Positions 1 through 11,054 of a stretch of DNA of 64,000 bases are shown one piece after another (position 1 is the first letter of the stretch; each line of letters starts with the position of its first letter). Origin of the DNA: Nothophaeocryptopus gaeumannii (lineage: Eukaryota > Ascomycota > Dothideomycetes > Mycosphaerellales > Mycosphaerellaceae). The translations under genes and the position numbers were made by a program. The DNA is taken from the NCBI GenBank assembly GCA_031771865.1, contig JASISA010000023.1, forward strand, positions 1,240,001-1,304,000, written 5' to 3'. The notes beneath the pieces were generated by a model. It was not told the DNA's origin. It worked only from the letters and a program-made list of their open reading frames with translations, and searched no databases.

Positions 1-443
1 AGGGAGAAGCTTTGAATGGGATATGTGTAAGTGTTTGGTCGCGTGTTCATGTCGAGTTGATGCGTGGTAGGTAGATGATGACGCTGAGCAATGAACAAAC
101 GCGAGTCCTGAGAATTCATCTCCTTGCCCCTCGTTCCTCGTTCTTTGGACTTCATCACCTGCCGTACCTGATCTCGACTGCAGCTGCTCGCGGGGGCTTC
201 TCTCAGCATCAATCGCGAGAACGGAACGAGCAGCAGCTGCCCAAGAGGCATTCGCGCGCATCAGACGTCCTTCAGGTGAGCATTTCCTTCCCTTTCCCTT
301 TCCGTCGCGCCTTGCCTCGCGCGGACTGCGACAGCCAGCAAGCAACCACCCGCACGCCTGCATATCTCAGCCATACCGGCCTTGAGAGCAGACAAGACAT
401 GCGTTAAGCGCAGTACCAGCAAGCAGCAGCATTACTATCTCAA
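1..443. other. gene-free left edge
   Basis: A reading frame from 75 to 407 is open, but it has no recognisable domain and a composition like a leader. I see no supported gene; the stretch probably serves as upstream sequence of the gene that starts at 444 or 534. Confidence 0.4.
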
Positions 444-1631
444 ATGCCGCGCTTTCATCGCCCACGGCGCTTGCTTATCGCTATTTTTCGCCTCGCAAAC
501 TGGTTCTTTCGCAAAACATTCTCGCCCATTCGTATGGCACAGAAAGGAATCATGGCGGCTTTGACGTGGACTGCCCAGAAGATCCGCGAATACTCCCCTA
601 CGAACAGTCAGAAAGCACTCTCTCAGATCAAAAGAAGGAAGATCACTGACGCTGGACGTGAAGTGACGACTCCCAGCTCGGGACCAAAACAGCCTTCGCT
701 CAGCAGATCCTCACCTACCGACACCAACATGGCAGACGCAGAACACCCGACGACTCCTGATAGAGGCTGGAGCTTCGAAGCATTCGACGATTCACCAACG
801 CCGACTCCTGCTAGAAGTCAAATGGGCACAGATGGAGACTCCACCGAAGAACGCAAGCCAATACGATCACCACGCAATACTCCCTTCGAAGACTCGGAAG
901 CACCCTCACCTCAGCCGGCTAGGCCTCTGGTGCAGCAACCTCAACAGCAGCTGGTGCAGGTGTTCGAGAGCAAATTCTCTTTGCGGCCTCATCGCGAATG
1001 TATGTACCATCATGGGAAAGGTAAAGCTCACAAATTGGTGGAGGGTGAAAACGACTGCGGCACCTTCGATCAATGCGACGAGGTTAATATCCGCCCGGAG
1101 TCCATCTATGAGCACGAATATCGTCTTCGCACATTTGATCCAGCGCACGACCTCAAGAGGTGGCTGTGTACCCGAAACTATTGCATCGATGGTACATACT
1201 GGAAACGACAATCATCATTCGAGGAGCTTTGCACCGTTGGAGGATTCAACCGTGCTCAGGTCATCCAGGCTTTAGTCTTCGCCGGCGATCTTGCACGTGG
1301 TCTTCACAAGCACATCCACGGCCTAAACGAGTACATGCGCCGCGACGAGTATAGAATTGGACACATCGATCCCATCTCAAAAGCTATTGCGTTTAGCGAT
1401 CTCCCTTCGGAGCAGAACGGATTCGACATGTCGGCCGAGGAGTTCGAGCGTGGGTTGGTTAGTATGGCCAAGGAACTGGACTTTCTCAACAAGGTCGTAG
1501 AGACGATGACCTGGGAGATCGTGACGGAGAAGTGGGGAATGGCGAAGAACGGGATCATCAGAGAGATCGAGGCACTTTTGACTTTGGGATTCGTTAGCAA
1601 GAACATGGTGTTGGAGTATTGTGGCACTTGA
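444..1631 (+). CDS. hypothetical protein, single exon
   Basis: This is an uninterrupted frame of 395 codons ending in TGA. I do not recognise the family. The first 31 residues are basic and hydrophobic; a second ATG at 534 (MAQKG) is an equally good start and would give 365 residues. Residues about 60-165 are rich in Ser, Thr and Pro with many TP and SP dipeptides, so probably disordered. From about residue 175 the protein becomes compact, with several Cys and aromatic residues and helical, charged segments running to the C-terminus (for example the segment around EEFERGLVSM). No signal peptide is convincing and no catalytic motif is visible. It is judged real because of length, composition and the lack of a competing frame. 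Confidence 0.6.
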   Translation: MPRFHRPRRLLIAIFRLANWFFRKTFSPIRMAQKGIMAALTWTAQKIREYSPTNSQKALSQIKRRKITDAGREVTTPSSGPKQPSLSRSSPTDTNMADAEHPTTPDRGWSFEAFDDSPTPTPARSQMGTDGDSTEERKPIRSPRNTPFEDSEAPSPQPARPLVQQPQQQLVQVFESKFSLRPHRECMYHHGKGKAHKLVEGENDCGTFDQCDEVNIRPESIYEHEYRLRTFDPAHDLKRWLCTRNYCIDGTYWKRQSSFEELCTVGGFNRAQVIQALVFAGDLARGLHKHIHGLNEYMRRDEYRIGHIDPISKAIAFSDLPSEQNGFDMSAEEFERGLVSMAKELDFLNKVVETMTWEIVTEKWGMAKNGIIREIEALLTLGFVSKNMVLEYCGT

Positions 1632-2075
1632 TGGATGAAGCCATGTCGTGCCTGATTGTCGTGGGTGGGGGATCGCGTTTTGAATGAGCGAGGAATCGGT
1701 TCAAGGCACGTTGGTTTGTACATTGGAGGACAACATTGCTTCTCGTTCAAAGGGATGTACTAGAGTCACATACTTTCACATGCAATTGGGAAAATGGCAG
1801 CTTCTGCCTGATTTTTGGCCTGAACTGCGGGGCATTGCGTCATGAATGTGAATGAAATCATGTAAACAGTCAACTGCACATCAACTCTTCCGACGACAAG
1901 CTTCTGTTCTTGACTGTCGACACTGTCTAGATCTTCCTGCCTCCGTTACCGAAATCCTCACGTCTGATCGAGCCAACGGTGTCCGGCTTCGATCACCGCA
2001 AACGAATAATCTTTCTCCCGAACATCTCAAATCGCCCCGCTACGACACGCGAGCACCTTTGAATAGCATTGCAAC
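1632..2075. other. intergenic, 5' region of the TCF25/Rqc1 gene
   Basis: No supported gene. The sequence just before 2076 is a plausible leader; the start is preceded by GCAACATG, a reasonable fungal start context. Confidence 0.4.
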
Positions 2076-4349
2076 ATGTCTTCTCGCGCACTGCGCAAGG
2101 CGCAACGCGAGAAAGAAGAGCAAGTGAGATTAGCACAGCTTGAACAAGAAGCCAAGACTTTGGAAGATGAGGAGGCAGAGACAGAAGAGGATGACGCACC
2201 AATAGCACCCAAGAAGAGCGCATTTGCCATGCTGCAAGAAGAGGAAGATGAGCCACAAGAAGAAGTAGACGAAGAGGATGACACAGTAGCAGGAGAGCCT
2301 GTGGCTTCAATACAGCCGAAGACTGCTCCATCCAAGAAGAAAAAGAAGAAGCGGAAAAAGGGGAAAGGTGGTGGCAATGCTGCCGCTCAGGATGAAACAC
2401 AACCTAAGGAGGAAATGGATGAGATCGATGCTGCATTGAAAGAGCTCTCGACAAATGGGAGGAGCTCTGGGGCTGCGACGACAAGAGGAGGCGTTGATCC
2501 TGTGCTGAACGAGATGTGTCGATTACTTTCGATGGACACCAACCATCTACATGCTTCGAATGAGATGCGGCGACTTTTCGGACGAGCAGCACTCGAGACA
2601 GATCGAGAAGAACAAATGCCTCAGGGAGCTATGGGTGGAAACAGAAGACAGCAACGAGCAGCACAGCAGGTTGGACTTCGAGAAGCTCTCCGTGGGCATC
2701 AACAAGGCGGGCGCTCAGGCGGACTTGCCACTATGGCTTTGCGGAGGAACATCTTTATCCAAGGAAAAGAAGAATGGCCAGTTGCTACCGGCGGAGGCCT
2801 CGGCATGGAGATCGAAGAGAAACGCGCAGACGGCATTGTGATGTACAAGTTCGTCCACAACACAGCGTACCAAGACGTGCAGGCGCAGTTCGAGAGCTGC
2901 GTGGCCTCGATGGATCCGAATCGCATGATTGTCCTCCTCCAGCACAACCCGTACCACATTTCGACATTACTGCAGGTGTCCGAGATCGCGAAGCAGGAGC
3001 GCGATCATACGACTTCAGGTGATCTTCTAGAGCGGGCACTCTTCTCTTTTGGCCGGGCGATTCATAGCACGTTCACGAAGAACCTGGCAGAAGGGAAAGC
3101 TAGGCTTGACTTTCGAAGAGCTGAGAATCGCGAGTTCTGGCTCGCCAGCTGGCGGTACGTCCAAAACCTGACGATGCGAGCGACTTGGCGGACAGTGTAT
3201 GAGTGGACGAAGATGCTGCTCTCGCTAGACCCAGAGCATGACCCATACACCCTCTGGCTTGTTCTGGATCAGTATGCTTTACGGTGCAAGCAGGATCTGG
3301 ATTATTTAAATTTGAGCAGAAATGCAGTCAGTGAGGCAGTACATGGGCGCATGCCAAACGTCCTGCTCAGTCAAGGCCTGGCTGAGCATCGCGCTGGTAA
3401 CCGCAATAGGGGCAAACAGCTGCTTTTCTCAGTTATTGGGAAGTACCCATGGATGGTCGCTGCAATCATGCACGAACTAAACACCGACGCTCCCCCTGCA
3501 ATTTGGGGCAAAGAAGCTGGCTCGGAGAAAGAGACGCTCTATGCACAGCTATACGCTACAAGAGCGAAGGATCTCTGGAACACGCCTGAGAATATGAATT
3601 TGCTCATCGAAATCTCCAGCGCCATACCTCCCGACACGCCAGCGGCACCGACAGACACATCCGAGATCACACAGAACACCGCCAGACATGTCGTCCTCTC
3701 TGACGTACCACAGCTCATCGCCCTCGTCCCACGCCACTTCACGAATCAACTCGAAAGCGCATCTGATCCTCTGCCGCCGGACGACGCTTTCATGTCTTAT
3801 CTTGGAAGGAGAGAGCCGAGCATGCGTGGTGCCATACGGGCCGTGCACAGCACGGATACCGACATCATTGCACAGCTGAATCAGCTGGTTGCCGGGCAAG
3901 AAGCTGAGTTGAGAGAGCTACGAGGTCTATCGCGATTCTTCCGCGAGTTGTTCCCCTGGTATGACCGCTATCAGGAATCGGGCGGTTACATTCACGAGGG
4001 TGGCGACGGAACTGTGGAGGAGAACTTGGTGCCACCTGATAGCGCCGAGGAGATGATGCAGCAAGTCCGCAACGCTGGGGTCAATGAGGACGAATTTCTG
4101 GGTAGTGCGAGGAGGTTGATCGAATTGCAGGATCAATGGAGTCGGGAGGAAGGACAAGAGATTGATCGGGATGCTTCGGCATTTGTTCGGTTGGTGACAC
4201 ATCCGCAGTTGGAGCCTGAAGAGGATACGAATGTTGAGGGGCTGAATCGGATTTTGAGGGAGAGCGGGTTGAGGATTGAGAGGGCTGGTGGGAGGGAACA
4301 GCAGGCTAGGGTTGAGGATGGGGAAGATAGTGGGGGGGAGAATGCGTGA
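2076..4349 (+). CDS. RQC1: TCF25/Rqc1 family protein, ribosome quality control
   Basis: The product is a 757-residue single-exon protein that I recognise as the fungal Tcf25 family. In yeast Rqc1 works with the Ltn1 ubiquitin ligase, Rqc2 and Cdc48 on stalled 60S subunits to clear aborted nascent chains. The N-terminus (MSSRALRKAQREK) is basic. Residues about 27-75 are very acidic, and at about residues 88-100 there is a poly-Lys/Arg tract (KKKKKKRKKGKGGG), typical of the family. The conserved helical Tcf25 domain runs from about residue 225 (MALRRNIFIQGKEEWP) through NPYHISTLLQ and REFWLASWRYVQNL to about 460. The C-terminal third is more variable and acidic. Length and domain order match fungal homologues and no intron is needed. 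I infer Rqc1 rather than a transcription-factor role from fungal orthology. Confidence 0.88.
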   Translation: MSSRALRKAQREKEEQVRLAQLEQEAKTLEDEEAETEEDDAPIAPKKSAFAMLQEEEDEPQEEVDEEDDTVAGEPVASIQPKTAPSKKKKKKRKKGKGGGNAAAQDETQPKEEMDEIDAALKELSTNGRSSGAATTRGGVDPVLNEMCRLLSMDTNHLHASNEMRRLFGRAALETDREEQMPQGAMGGNRRQQRAAQQVGLREALRGHQQGGRSGGLATMALRRNIFIQGKEEWPVATGGGLGMEIEEKRADGIVMYKFVHNTAYQDVQAQFESCVASMDPNRMIVLLQHNPYHISTLLQVSEIAKQERDHTTSGDLLERALFSFGRAIHSTFTKNLAEGKARLDFRRAENREFWLASWRYVQNLTMRATWRTVYEWTKMLLSLDPEHDPYTLWLVLDQYALRCKQDLDYLNLSRNAVSEAVHGRMPNVLLSQGLAEHRAGNRNRGKQLLFSVIGKYPWMVAAIMHELNTDAPPAIWGKEAGSEKETLYAQLYATRAKDLWNTPENMNLLIEISSAIPPDTPAAPTDTSEITQNTARHVVLSDVPQLIALVPRHFTNQLESASDPLPPDDAFMSYLGRREPSMRGAIRAVHSTDTDIIAQLNQLVAGQEAELRELRGLSRFFRELFPWYDRYQESGGYIHEGGDGTVEENLVPPDSAEEMMQQVRNAGVNEDEFLGSARRLIELQDQWSREEGQEIDRDASAFVRLVTHPQLEPEEDTNVEGLNRILRESGLRIERAGGREQQARVEDGEDSGGENA

Positions 4350-4789
4350 TCTGCCGTGGTATTGGGTCTGAGAAAGCTCAGATCTAATGAATATCATCAT
4401 GAAGTTTAAGACTGTCGTCTATGACATGTGGAGTGCGGACTCTCTGGGCAAGCACAATTGGGCGGAGGTCGAGATCAGGCTGGAGCAGATTCATCAGGTC
4501 ATTTCGGCTGTCGACCCGGCTTGGGCATGAGCAAAGACACACATCATCTCCTTGCCCTCTCGACGTGTGATCCGGACTCTATGCTACTCGGCTCGAAGAC
4601 GGTCCAAGATCCGACCTTCACATGCCACGAAAGCTCTACTGGGCTTAGTCATACAGTCATGTGCTGGCGTGGCCCAAACGTGCGGATGTCGCGGAGAAAC
4701 TCCAATCTTACTTCGACGCGCCTTCTCCTTTCCTAAGTCAACATTGACACTTCTTGTTGCACTCATCCTGATGTGACCAGATTCACGCA
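4350..4789. other. intergenic
   Basis: No supported gene. Short overlapping frames on both strands (for example 4428-4736 plus) have no family features. Confidence 0.35.
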
Positions 4790-6383
4790 ATGACAGAGTT
4801 GCCTGCGGTTGCGACCGTACCTGAAAGCGGTGAAACTCCATTTGGCGATGAAGTGACAGTCACTGCGACTACAGACCTCCCTGGTTCAGCATCAACACTT
4901 ATCCCAACAGCAGCCAAACCCGAGGAAGTTCTCAGTAGCGACTATGGCGATCTTTCAGATGTTGAATCAACGTGGGCACTGGTGACTGAAGACGTTCGGC
5001 CTCAATCCTCAGTACCGGATTCGTTACGACAATCGGAGCACAATGCCATTGTGCGTGCTCCACTCGTGATTCAAACCACCCCAAAGGCGGTGAAGGTAGA
5101 ACAACACGAGCAGCCGACGCCTGCTTCAACGCAACAGCGAAAATACAGATTCCCATGGGGCAAGCACAAAGGCAAGCTGCTTGCTGAAATTCTCTGGACT
5201 ATCTACGTTGGGTTCAGAACAAGTCTGAGCTCTACAAGGACAACTTCACAATGCGGAAAGCATTTCAGGAGTTCCTGAACACGCCTATGCCTTCGAGCTA
5301 TCAGGCGCCGGGAAGCAACATGACCCTCAGCCCGCCGATGTCATCGCAACAAGCGCCGCCAAGCACTCTGCCACGTAGTCAGTCATTCTCCTCTCAGCAG
5401 CCACCTGGAAGTACCATGGCCTCGAGTCAGCCAGCTTGGTCGCAGCAGGCACCCGCGAGTACTCCACTCTCCAGCCAGCCAACATTCTCACAACAGCGGC
5501 CTGTAAGCCCTCCACCCTCCAGTCAGCCGATCTTTTCACAGCAACACCGTACATCTCTCGCTCTTTTATCTTCCAACCCAGCGGTCTCTGATAGATCTTA
5601 TATGCTCCACTTTGGAATACACCAAGGCAAACGTCTTGATGAGGTCCCGATGGATTACATTCGATGGCTGAAAAAGAGCGAGATGATCAAGCACCATGAG
5701 ACTCTTGCAAAAGCCATGGAACAGTGGGATCAGGCGTCTTCGCAGCGGTCGTCGATCCCAACCGCGCAAGGTGGTCCCCACCGGATCTCATTTGGCAAGC
5801 ACGAAGGCAAGACCCTCGACGAGGCTCCCGCAGATTATGTCGAATGGCTGAAAAAGGTGACCTTATCAAAGACAACGAAGTTCTCGCAGAGGCGGTCAGG
5901 CAATGGGACCAGGTACCTCGCACTTACCGGTTTGGCTTCGGCAAGCACAAAGGACGCACACTCGACGAAGTGCCGCCAGCATATCTCTCTTATCTCCACG
6001 AGACCAACGCGACCGAAGGACACGACGACCTATGTCGAGCACTGGCGGAACACAAGAGCGCCAACTCCAGAAAGCAAGCTGCAGGCAAGACTACGAAGAG
6101 GAAGCCACTCGACCGTTCTTCCAACATCACTACAGACTATCGCCGGTACTACTATAATGGTGATCGTAAAGGTGGCCAGATGTGGATTGGCTGCAATGAC
6201 GCACTGAGGTACTTTGGCGCTGATGCGAGGGCTATGAAAGCACAAGGCCTCGAATGTTTCAACCGAGGACAACGCTTCTGGTTGCATCAGGTCTTCGCGT
6301 ATGCAAAGCATTTTGGCACCACGAACAGCGAGACTCCGACAAAGGCGCTGAACAGGTTCAAGGCGAGAAAGTATAACGGATGA
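4790..6383 (+). CDS. four-repeat GKHKGK protein, frame broken twice
   Basis: Three overlapping frames together encode one coherent protein of about 530 residues. It contains four copies of a module of about 45 residues: a [F/W]GKHKGK-type loop, then a DYxxWL-like motif, then a helix ending AxxQW. The modules lie at about 5147-5275, 5604-5732, 5785-5917 and 5926-6058. The pattern resembles the short ExoX C-terminal/DUF3820 type of domain, in which the GK-GK loop is the hallmark. Modules 1 and 2 are joined by a Ser/Gln/Pro-rich linker with tandem SSQP-SQQ units (5300-5560). A C-terminal region with Tyr-rich and WIGCNDAL motifs follows module 4. The frame shifts inside module 1 at about 5192 (between AEI and LDYLRW) and inside module 3 at about 5855 (in an AAAAAGG run). 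Both look like one missing base and neither place can hold an intron. Either the gene is recently broken or the assembly has two indels. Function is not known. Confidence 0.6.
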
Positions 6384-7146
6384 AGCTGCATACTGGACAC
6401 GAGGCATCGTGAATGCTGTGACTTATCGAAATATGGCTTCTGCCGAACCGAACATGGAAGAACAGACCATGCGCACCAGCATGCAGGTGGACTTCAATCG
6501 CATCGCTACTCGCGCGCTCCCGAGGGTAACTCGACCGCCAGTATCTTGGATCACTTATTGGGTATTGTTATTCGCAACAGAGAAACGCTCGTAGTCATTG
6601 GCTCTGGTGTATTCCTCCGCACCACTTTGCATCTTTGGGGATGATAATGCTCAGTTGGAACGCCAGACAAGAGCGACCTGCCTTTGTGGCTCTGGCCTTC
6701 ACTTAGTCAAGATACTTGGCAGGTTGTTGAGAGTGCTTTGGCAGAAGCACAGAGCGTATCTTCGGCAGTTGAAAGATGATAGGACATATTGAGAACATTT
6801 GGGATGCAGAGTTTGATATGTGTTTGGAATGCCATGCCGTCGTTGCCGCCACAAAAAAGTAGCTCATAGAGACATGGTTTGAGGAGGTTGGCATGGAGAA
6901 GTATGTATGAAACCATCTGAAACATAACGCTCTTCTCCAGAGTTCTCCATGTCGGCCTGGCTCATGCTCGTAATCTGTCGATTGCTGATCGTCAGTGGCC
7001 CTCTTCTCATGATGCAGCCAATAGCTGCGCTATAGCGCTCGATGCTAGTAATTCCCATCGTTGTCGGTTCCGCGAAGAGACTCGCCGCAGTTCTGGCACA
7101 TCTACGACATGCGCTCTCGCTCGTTGAGTACCCTTCACTGCCTTCG
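6384..7146. other. intergenic between convergent genes
   Basis: Convergent 3' ends lie on both sides. Small frames here (6598-6792 plus, 6703-6925 minus) have no family features. I see no gene. Confidence 0.4.
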
Positions 7147-8198
7147 TCATTGTGCTTTCTTCCCCTCCTGCAACAACGGCTTATACCCCAACTTCACCGC
7201 AATCCACGCAATGCCCGCCTGTAACTTCCATGGTATCCACCATCTCAATGAGCCGAAAAACTTCGCGCTTGGGAACATGACGGGTGCGGAATTCGTTACG
7301 TGTCTGGGCGAAGAGATTAGTATCCAAGCGTGCGGAGCGGTAAGGGGATGTCGATGGGTAGGTGGGTAAGGAGAAAAACTCACTGCATCAACATCAACTG
7401 CCACAAATCTGGTTCCTTCCCCCTCATACTCGTCTCAGAAATATGCATAAATATACTTTCAAAAAACGCATCGTCCATCGGTGCGGGCACACCTGTCGGA
7501 TGTGCCCACGCTAACACAACGGTATCTGGGTCTCCTGGTTTGGAAGCGTCGGAGACTGGCCATGGGAAATGTGGCTGGAGCGGAGGGACTGTGAAAAGAG
7601 GGGAGGAAGGGGAGATTATGGTATCGGTTTGGGAGTATCCCGTCGTTAGGCCGAAGGAGCCAGAGAGGACTTTGAAGGTTTCGGATTGGTCGATGTGGAT
7701 GTGTAACGGGGGTGACTGTGAGCGAAAGATGTTCAGTAAGGCGATTTATGTTGATGAAGTGGATGTGGAAGTGGTTGGTTTGCGGTCTTACGATCGGATG
7801 TTTCTTTCCTTTCTCGAGGAGGGGATGGCCTGCGACTAGGCGGGTTCGAATGAGAACGCTGGAGAAGTAGTCGTCAGTGAATGGAAGGTCGTGGGGGGAA
7901 GAGTAAAGCTCACGTTGCATCTAATCCCTCTGGATCCAAGAAGTCCACAATCACCGAGTCTTCGAACAGTGTGTACGGTCCTCGAATGACTCTTCGTTCT
8001 TTGTGGAAGTCAACGTCCGAATAGTCCTTGCCCGTCATGGCGTCTGTCAAACAACGCCGTGGCGTAGCTGGTGGAGTCGAATCCCGAGATGGTGTGGTCG
8101 TGACCGTTGTCAATTCTTCAAGTGAGGTGCCGTTGATTGAGTTTTTGTTGAAAAGGGAAAGACGCACCAAAACCGGGCCCGAATTCTTCAGCTTGCAT
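7147..8198 (-). CDS. cupin-domain protein, five exons
   Basis: The proposed CDS is complement of 7147-7303, 7384-7715, 7792-7858, 7914-8043 and 8168-8198, 238 residues. Each intron has GT-AG ends and the phases close; the donor at 7383 reads GTGAGT and two others read GTGAGC and GTAAGA. The middle exon carries a full cupin motif 1: His81-x-His83, Glu88 and Gly95 in the spacing HxH(X)4E(X)6G, which usually binds a metal. The C-terminal 50 residues are hydrophobic (around SLRWWIPWKLQAG) and may lie on or in a membrane. The first exon, ten codons from ATG at 8198, is the least certain; ATG at 8038 would remove only the first 12 residues. The cupin fold spans enzymes and binding proteins, so no reaction is assigned. 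Confidence 0.68.
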
Positions 8199-9466
8199 CG
8201 CTAAACGGTAAGTGGCATGGGATAGTCGGTTATAGTAAGCGAAGTGAAAAGTGATCGTCGTGAATGCTTCATGCGGCAATATTGCCCGCGCTTACTGCGG
8301 AGTCGCGGCTCTTTGCGTGTATCTTGTGCGAGGATATATACCATGCAGGGCAGATATTAGCTTGGCGAGAGCTCGTAACGAAGATAGAAACAAAATTATG
8401 TGGTGGCCTTGAGGAAAAGAACGTGGGAATGATTCTCACATGCGTACACGCATTCAGCATATAGATCTTACCTTCCAAGATGGTGGCTGTTCTCTGCGAC
8501 CTGCAAGACTTAATCTCACCTAGCCAGCAGCGAATTCCAGACTTACATTTTGTCCATTTGAAGCCCAAGTGAGAGCGGTAACAAGAGCCGTATCTTGTCT
8601 GATGAGAGTTGTATCTTGTGCTGAGGGCGAGCGGAACACAAGGTGCATTCCCGTAGACGATCATCCAGTCGGCCAGGCTATGAGATAGCTTGCAGAGTAC
8701 GGTGTCTTCGTCCCCACAGCTAAGCTCTGGCACGTCCTCATGATGCAACTCTTAGGCGCATCGGGGCATCGCACTAGATTGGGATCAATCTGTCATCGGT
8801 CTTCAGGGCCGCTTGTCGTGCCAGGTATCGCGGGCTGCGGTGAAGTAGGACGCGTTGCGGGGCGTGTTGGCGGCGGTGGCGGCGAACTCGATCACAGTAC
8901 AGGTCATTGCCGAGACATTTGGAGACACGTATGACCGTTGTCGCCTTCGTGTACATTACTGCCATGGGTTGAGCCTATGTGGGAAGCTTTGACGTGTTCA
9001 CGTATGTGTGGTGGGAGATCAAACATTCACTTCGGCTTGCTTACATAATTCTAAAGCTTGGACCTCTTCATTCTTTACAAGAACGGTCAGTCACAATGAT
9101 CGTTCGGCATTTGCGACCCATCAATATGCCGCAGAGTCGCAGGAATGATCAGTAATAATTCAAGGGGTAGCTTCACGGAATTTTAGTTCAGATCAGTTGA
9201 CACCCTACCTATCAAATTTCCAGCAGATGCAGGAGGGAGTGCAGGCGGAGCTTCGCGGCCGAATGCACGACTGGGTTGAATGCAGGTACCTATAGCTCAC
9301 AACGATGAGCTTAGGATAGCTACAGTAGGCCGTTGGAGCCAACGTGAGACTTTCGCTCCGATCGGGTGGAAGTCTTCCGAGCAATAGCTCATGCAAAAGA
9401 CTGAGCGTTTTCGTTACTAGCTACGACCTGCTTCTGCCCTGGGTATATCGATTCAATATCACAGCC
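8199..9466. other. gene-free stretch
   Basis: There is a 159-codon minus frame at 8269-8748, but its composition (many Cys, Arg, His and Ser without pattern) looks like non-coding sequence and no motif is visible. I see no supported gene in these 1.3 kb. Confidence 0.4.
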
Positions 9467-11054
9467 TCAAAGCGCACCATTTGACTTCGCAGCCCCGGGA
9501 TACGTCTTCTTGAAGTAGTCAAATAACGGCACACCTCCATACGCCAAGTCCTGCATCTCTGGACAGGCCAACCTTCCCAACATGTCTCGGAGTGGTTCGA
9601 ACAGCGTTGCAAAGATGTTGTTCGTGAACGACGGCGAGGCTAGCTTAACGTATTCAAGAATAAAGCAGAGGAGATTGTTGCCTTCGAAGAGGTTGGGGAG
9701 GTTTGCTATTCCGGATGCCGGGTCGGCGAGATTAATACCTATGTCCCATGTTAGCAAAGGGAAAGTAGCCGTTAAGGGTGATGATACTGACCAACAAAAC
9801 TGTCGACTGTACCAGTATTGCCCCCAATACTTGCCAGCTCTGGATATGCCAAGGTGAGTTGGACGAGGTCCGCATTCAGCTCTACGAGTGTGTACTCGTA
9901 GCCTCTCGGCTTCCAACCTTTTGGTATTCTCTCCCAGCCAATTCTGTAGGTGAATGGAGCCGGCCAGTCTGTGACAGCCCAGAAGCTCTTAAAGGTCTCG
10001 TGGTCCATGCACTCTCCGTTCTTGTGATCTGAGAGCATGCGAAGAGCAAAGAAAGGAGCTGAGTTGCGCGCGATCAAGCCAGTGTACACCCCATAGAAAA
10101 AGTATGGGTTGTCGTGGATGCATTGCTGGAACCGGACATGCAGCAAGTACGCCATGGTGTCAAAGTCGAGGCAGCCGCCGGGAGGGAAAGCATAGTAGGC
10201 TTGTTGAAAGAGGCCGATATCCATGACCACACTCTGCCCAATCTCGTAAACATCGCGTCGCGTCAGTGAGCAGTCGGCTTCGATGAAATTGTGACTCGAG
10301 TCGAGCCCTTGTGGTGTTCCGAAGAGGCCAAGATCGAGGTCGCCGAGCACGTCCGTGATTCTAGAGTCCGGACCGCCGATGGAGAACTGCAGTTGTAGAG
10401 GATTGCCGGACCATATTGTTCCCATGATGGCTAGTAACAGTGATATGTCGGTCCCCATCCGGTACACCTGGTTGGCAGCTTGTTGAACCTCGAACAACCC
10501 CACGATCCCGGAATGGTCTATGTAATGAGAATTTGCAAGGGCGTTGAGTCCAACACAAGGTCCTCTTTGATCATCTGCGCGAGTATCAGTGACCCGTTTC
10601 GAAAACGCAAATTCTGTGTTGTCCAACTTTCGCCTGGAGGCTCGAACTCATGTGGACCTGAAGCGACATCGTCCCCGTCATCACAGCACCCATTGCTGAA
10701 AGCCCCTCCTTGTCCCCATTGTCCCCAGCTACCACTTGTGTCCGCCTTAGTTGAGTCTGGAGGATTAATTGTTAGTCCCCATCCATTCGTCTACCGCTCC
10801 AGCACGACATGCGCACCTAGGCCTTTGATAAGCCCTGAAACAAGATCACCAAGCTGGCGCGCATGCAGCAGCCTCTCGTCCAGCACTTGCAAATCTAGGC
10901 CCTCCACTTGACCTACTGAGTTGAGCCTGTCCAGATGGCGTTGTACTGAAGCAATGCTGCCGAAACTGGAGACGGGTTCACACTGGAATATAATTAGGAA
11001 AAGAGTAGTAAAGAGCGGCCGTAAAACGAATGACAGATGCGCAAGCGCATGCAT
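9467..11054 (-). CDS. secreted heme-thiolate peroxidase/peroxygenase
   Basis: The CDS is complement of 9467-9738, 9792-10574, 10628-10756 and 10817-11054; phases close to give 473 residues. It belongs to the chloroperoxidase/unspecific peroxygenase family, secreted enzymes that use hydrogen peroxide to oxidise or oxygenate organic substrates. An N-terminal signal peptide spans about residues 1-29. The heme-ligand segment is GPCVGLNALAN with Cys129 as proximal thiolate; the family consensus is PCP, so Val replaces the second Pro. The acidic EAD-CSLTR motif at residues 221-228 corresponds to the EGD/EHD motif near the heme. A DWPAPFTYRIGWERIPKGW segment is typical of the larger ascomycete members. 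The intron at 10575-10627 has a weak donor (GTTGGA), but removing it joins HEFEPPGE to DQRGPC exactly as expected. Substrate cannot be predicted. Confidence 0.85.

Noticed and set aside
5850..5857. Programmed -1 frameshifting in the GKHKGK gene at G AAA AAG
   Set aside because: The heptamer does not fit X XXY YYZ at its first base, no strong downstream hairpin is obvious, and the first shift at 5192 has no slippery site at all.
7836..7860. GGTTCGAAT, resembling a tRNA T-loop
   Set aside because: No paired acceptor, D or anticodon arms at tRNA spacing; it lies in the cupin gene.
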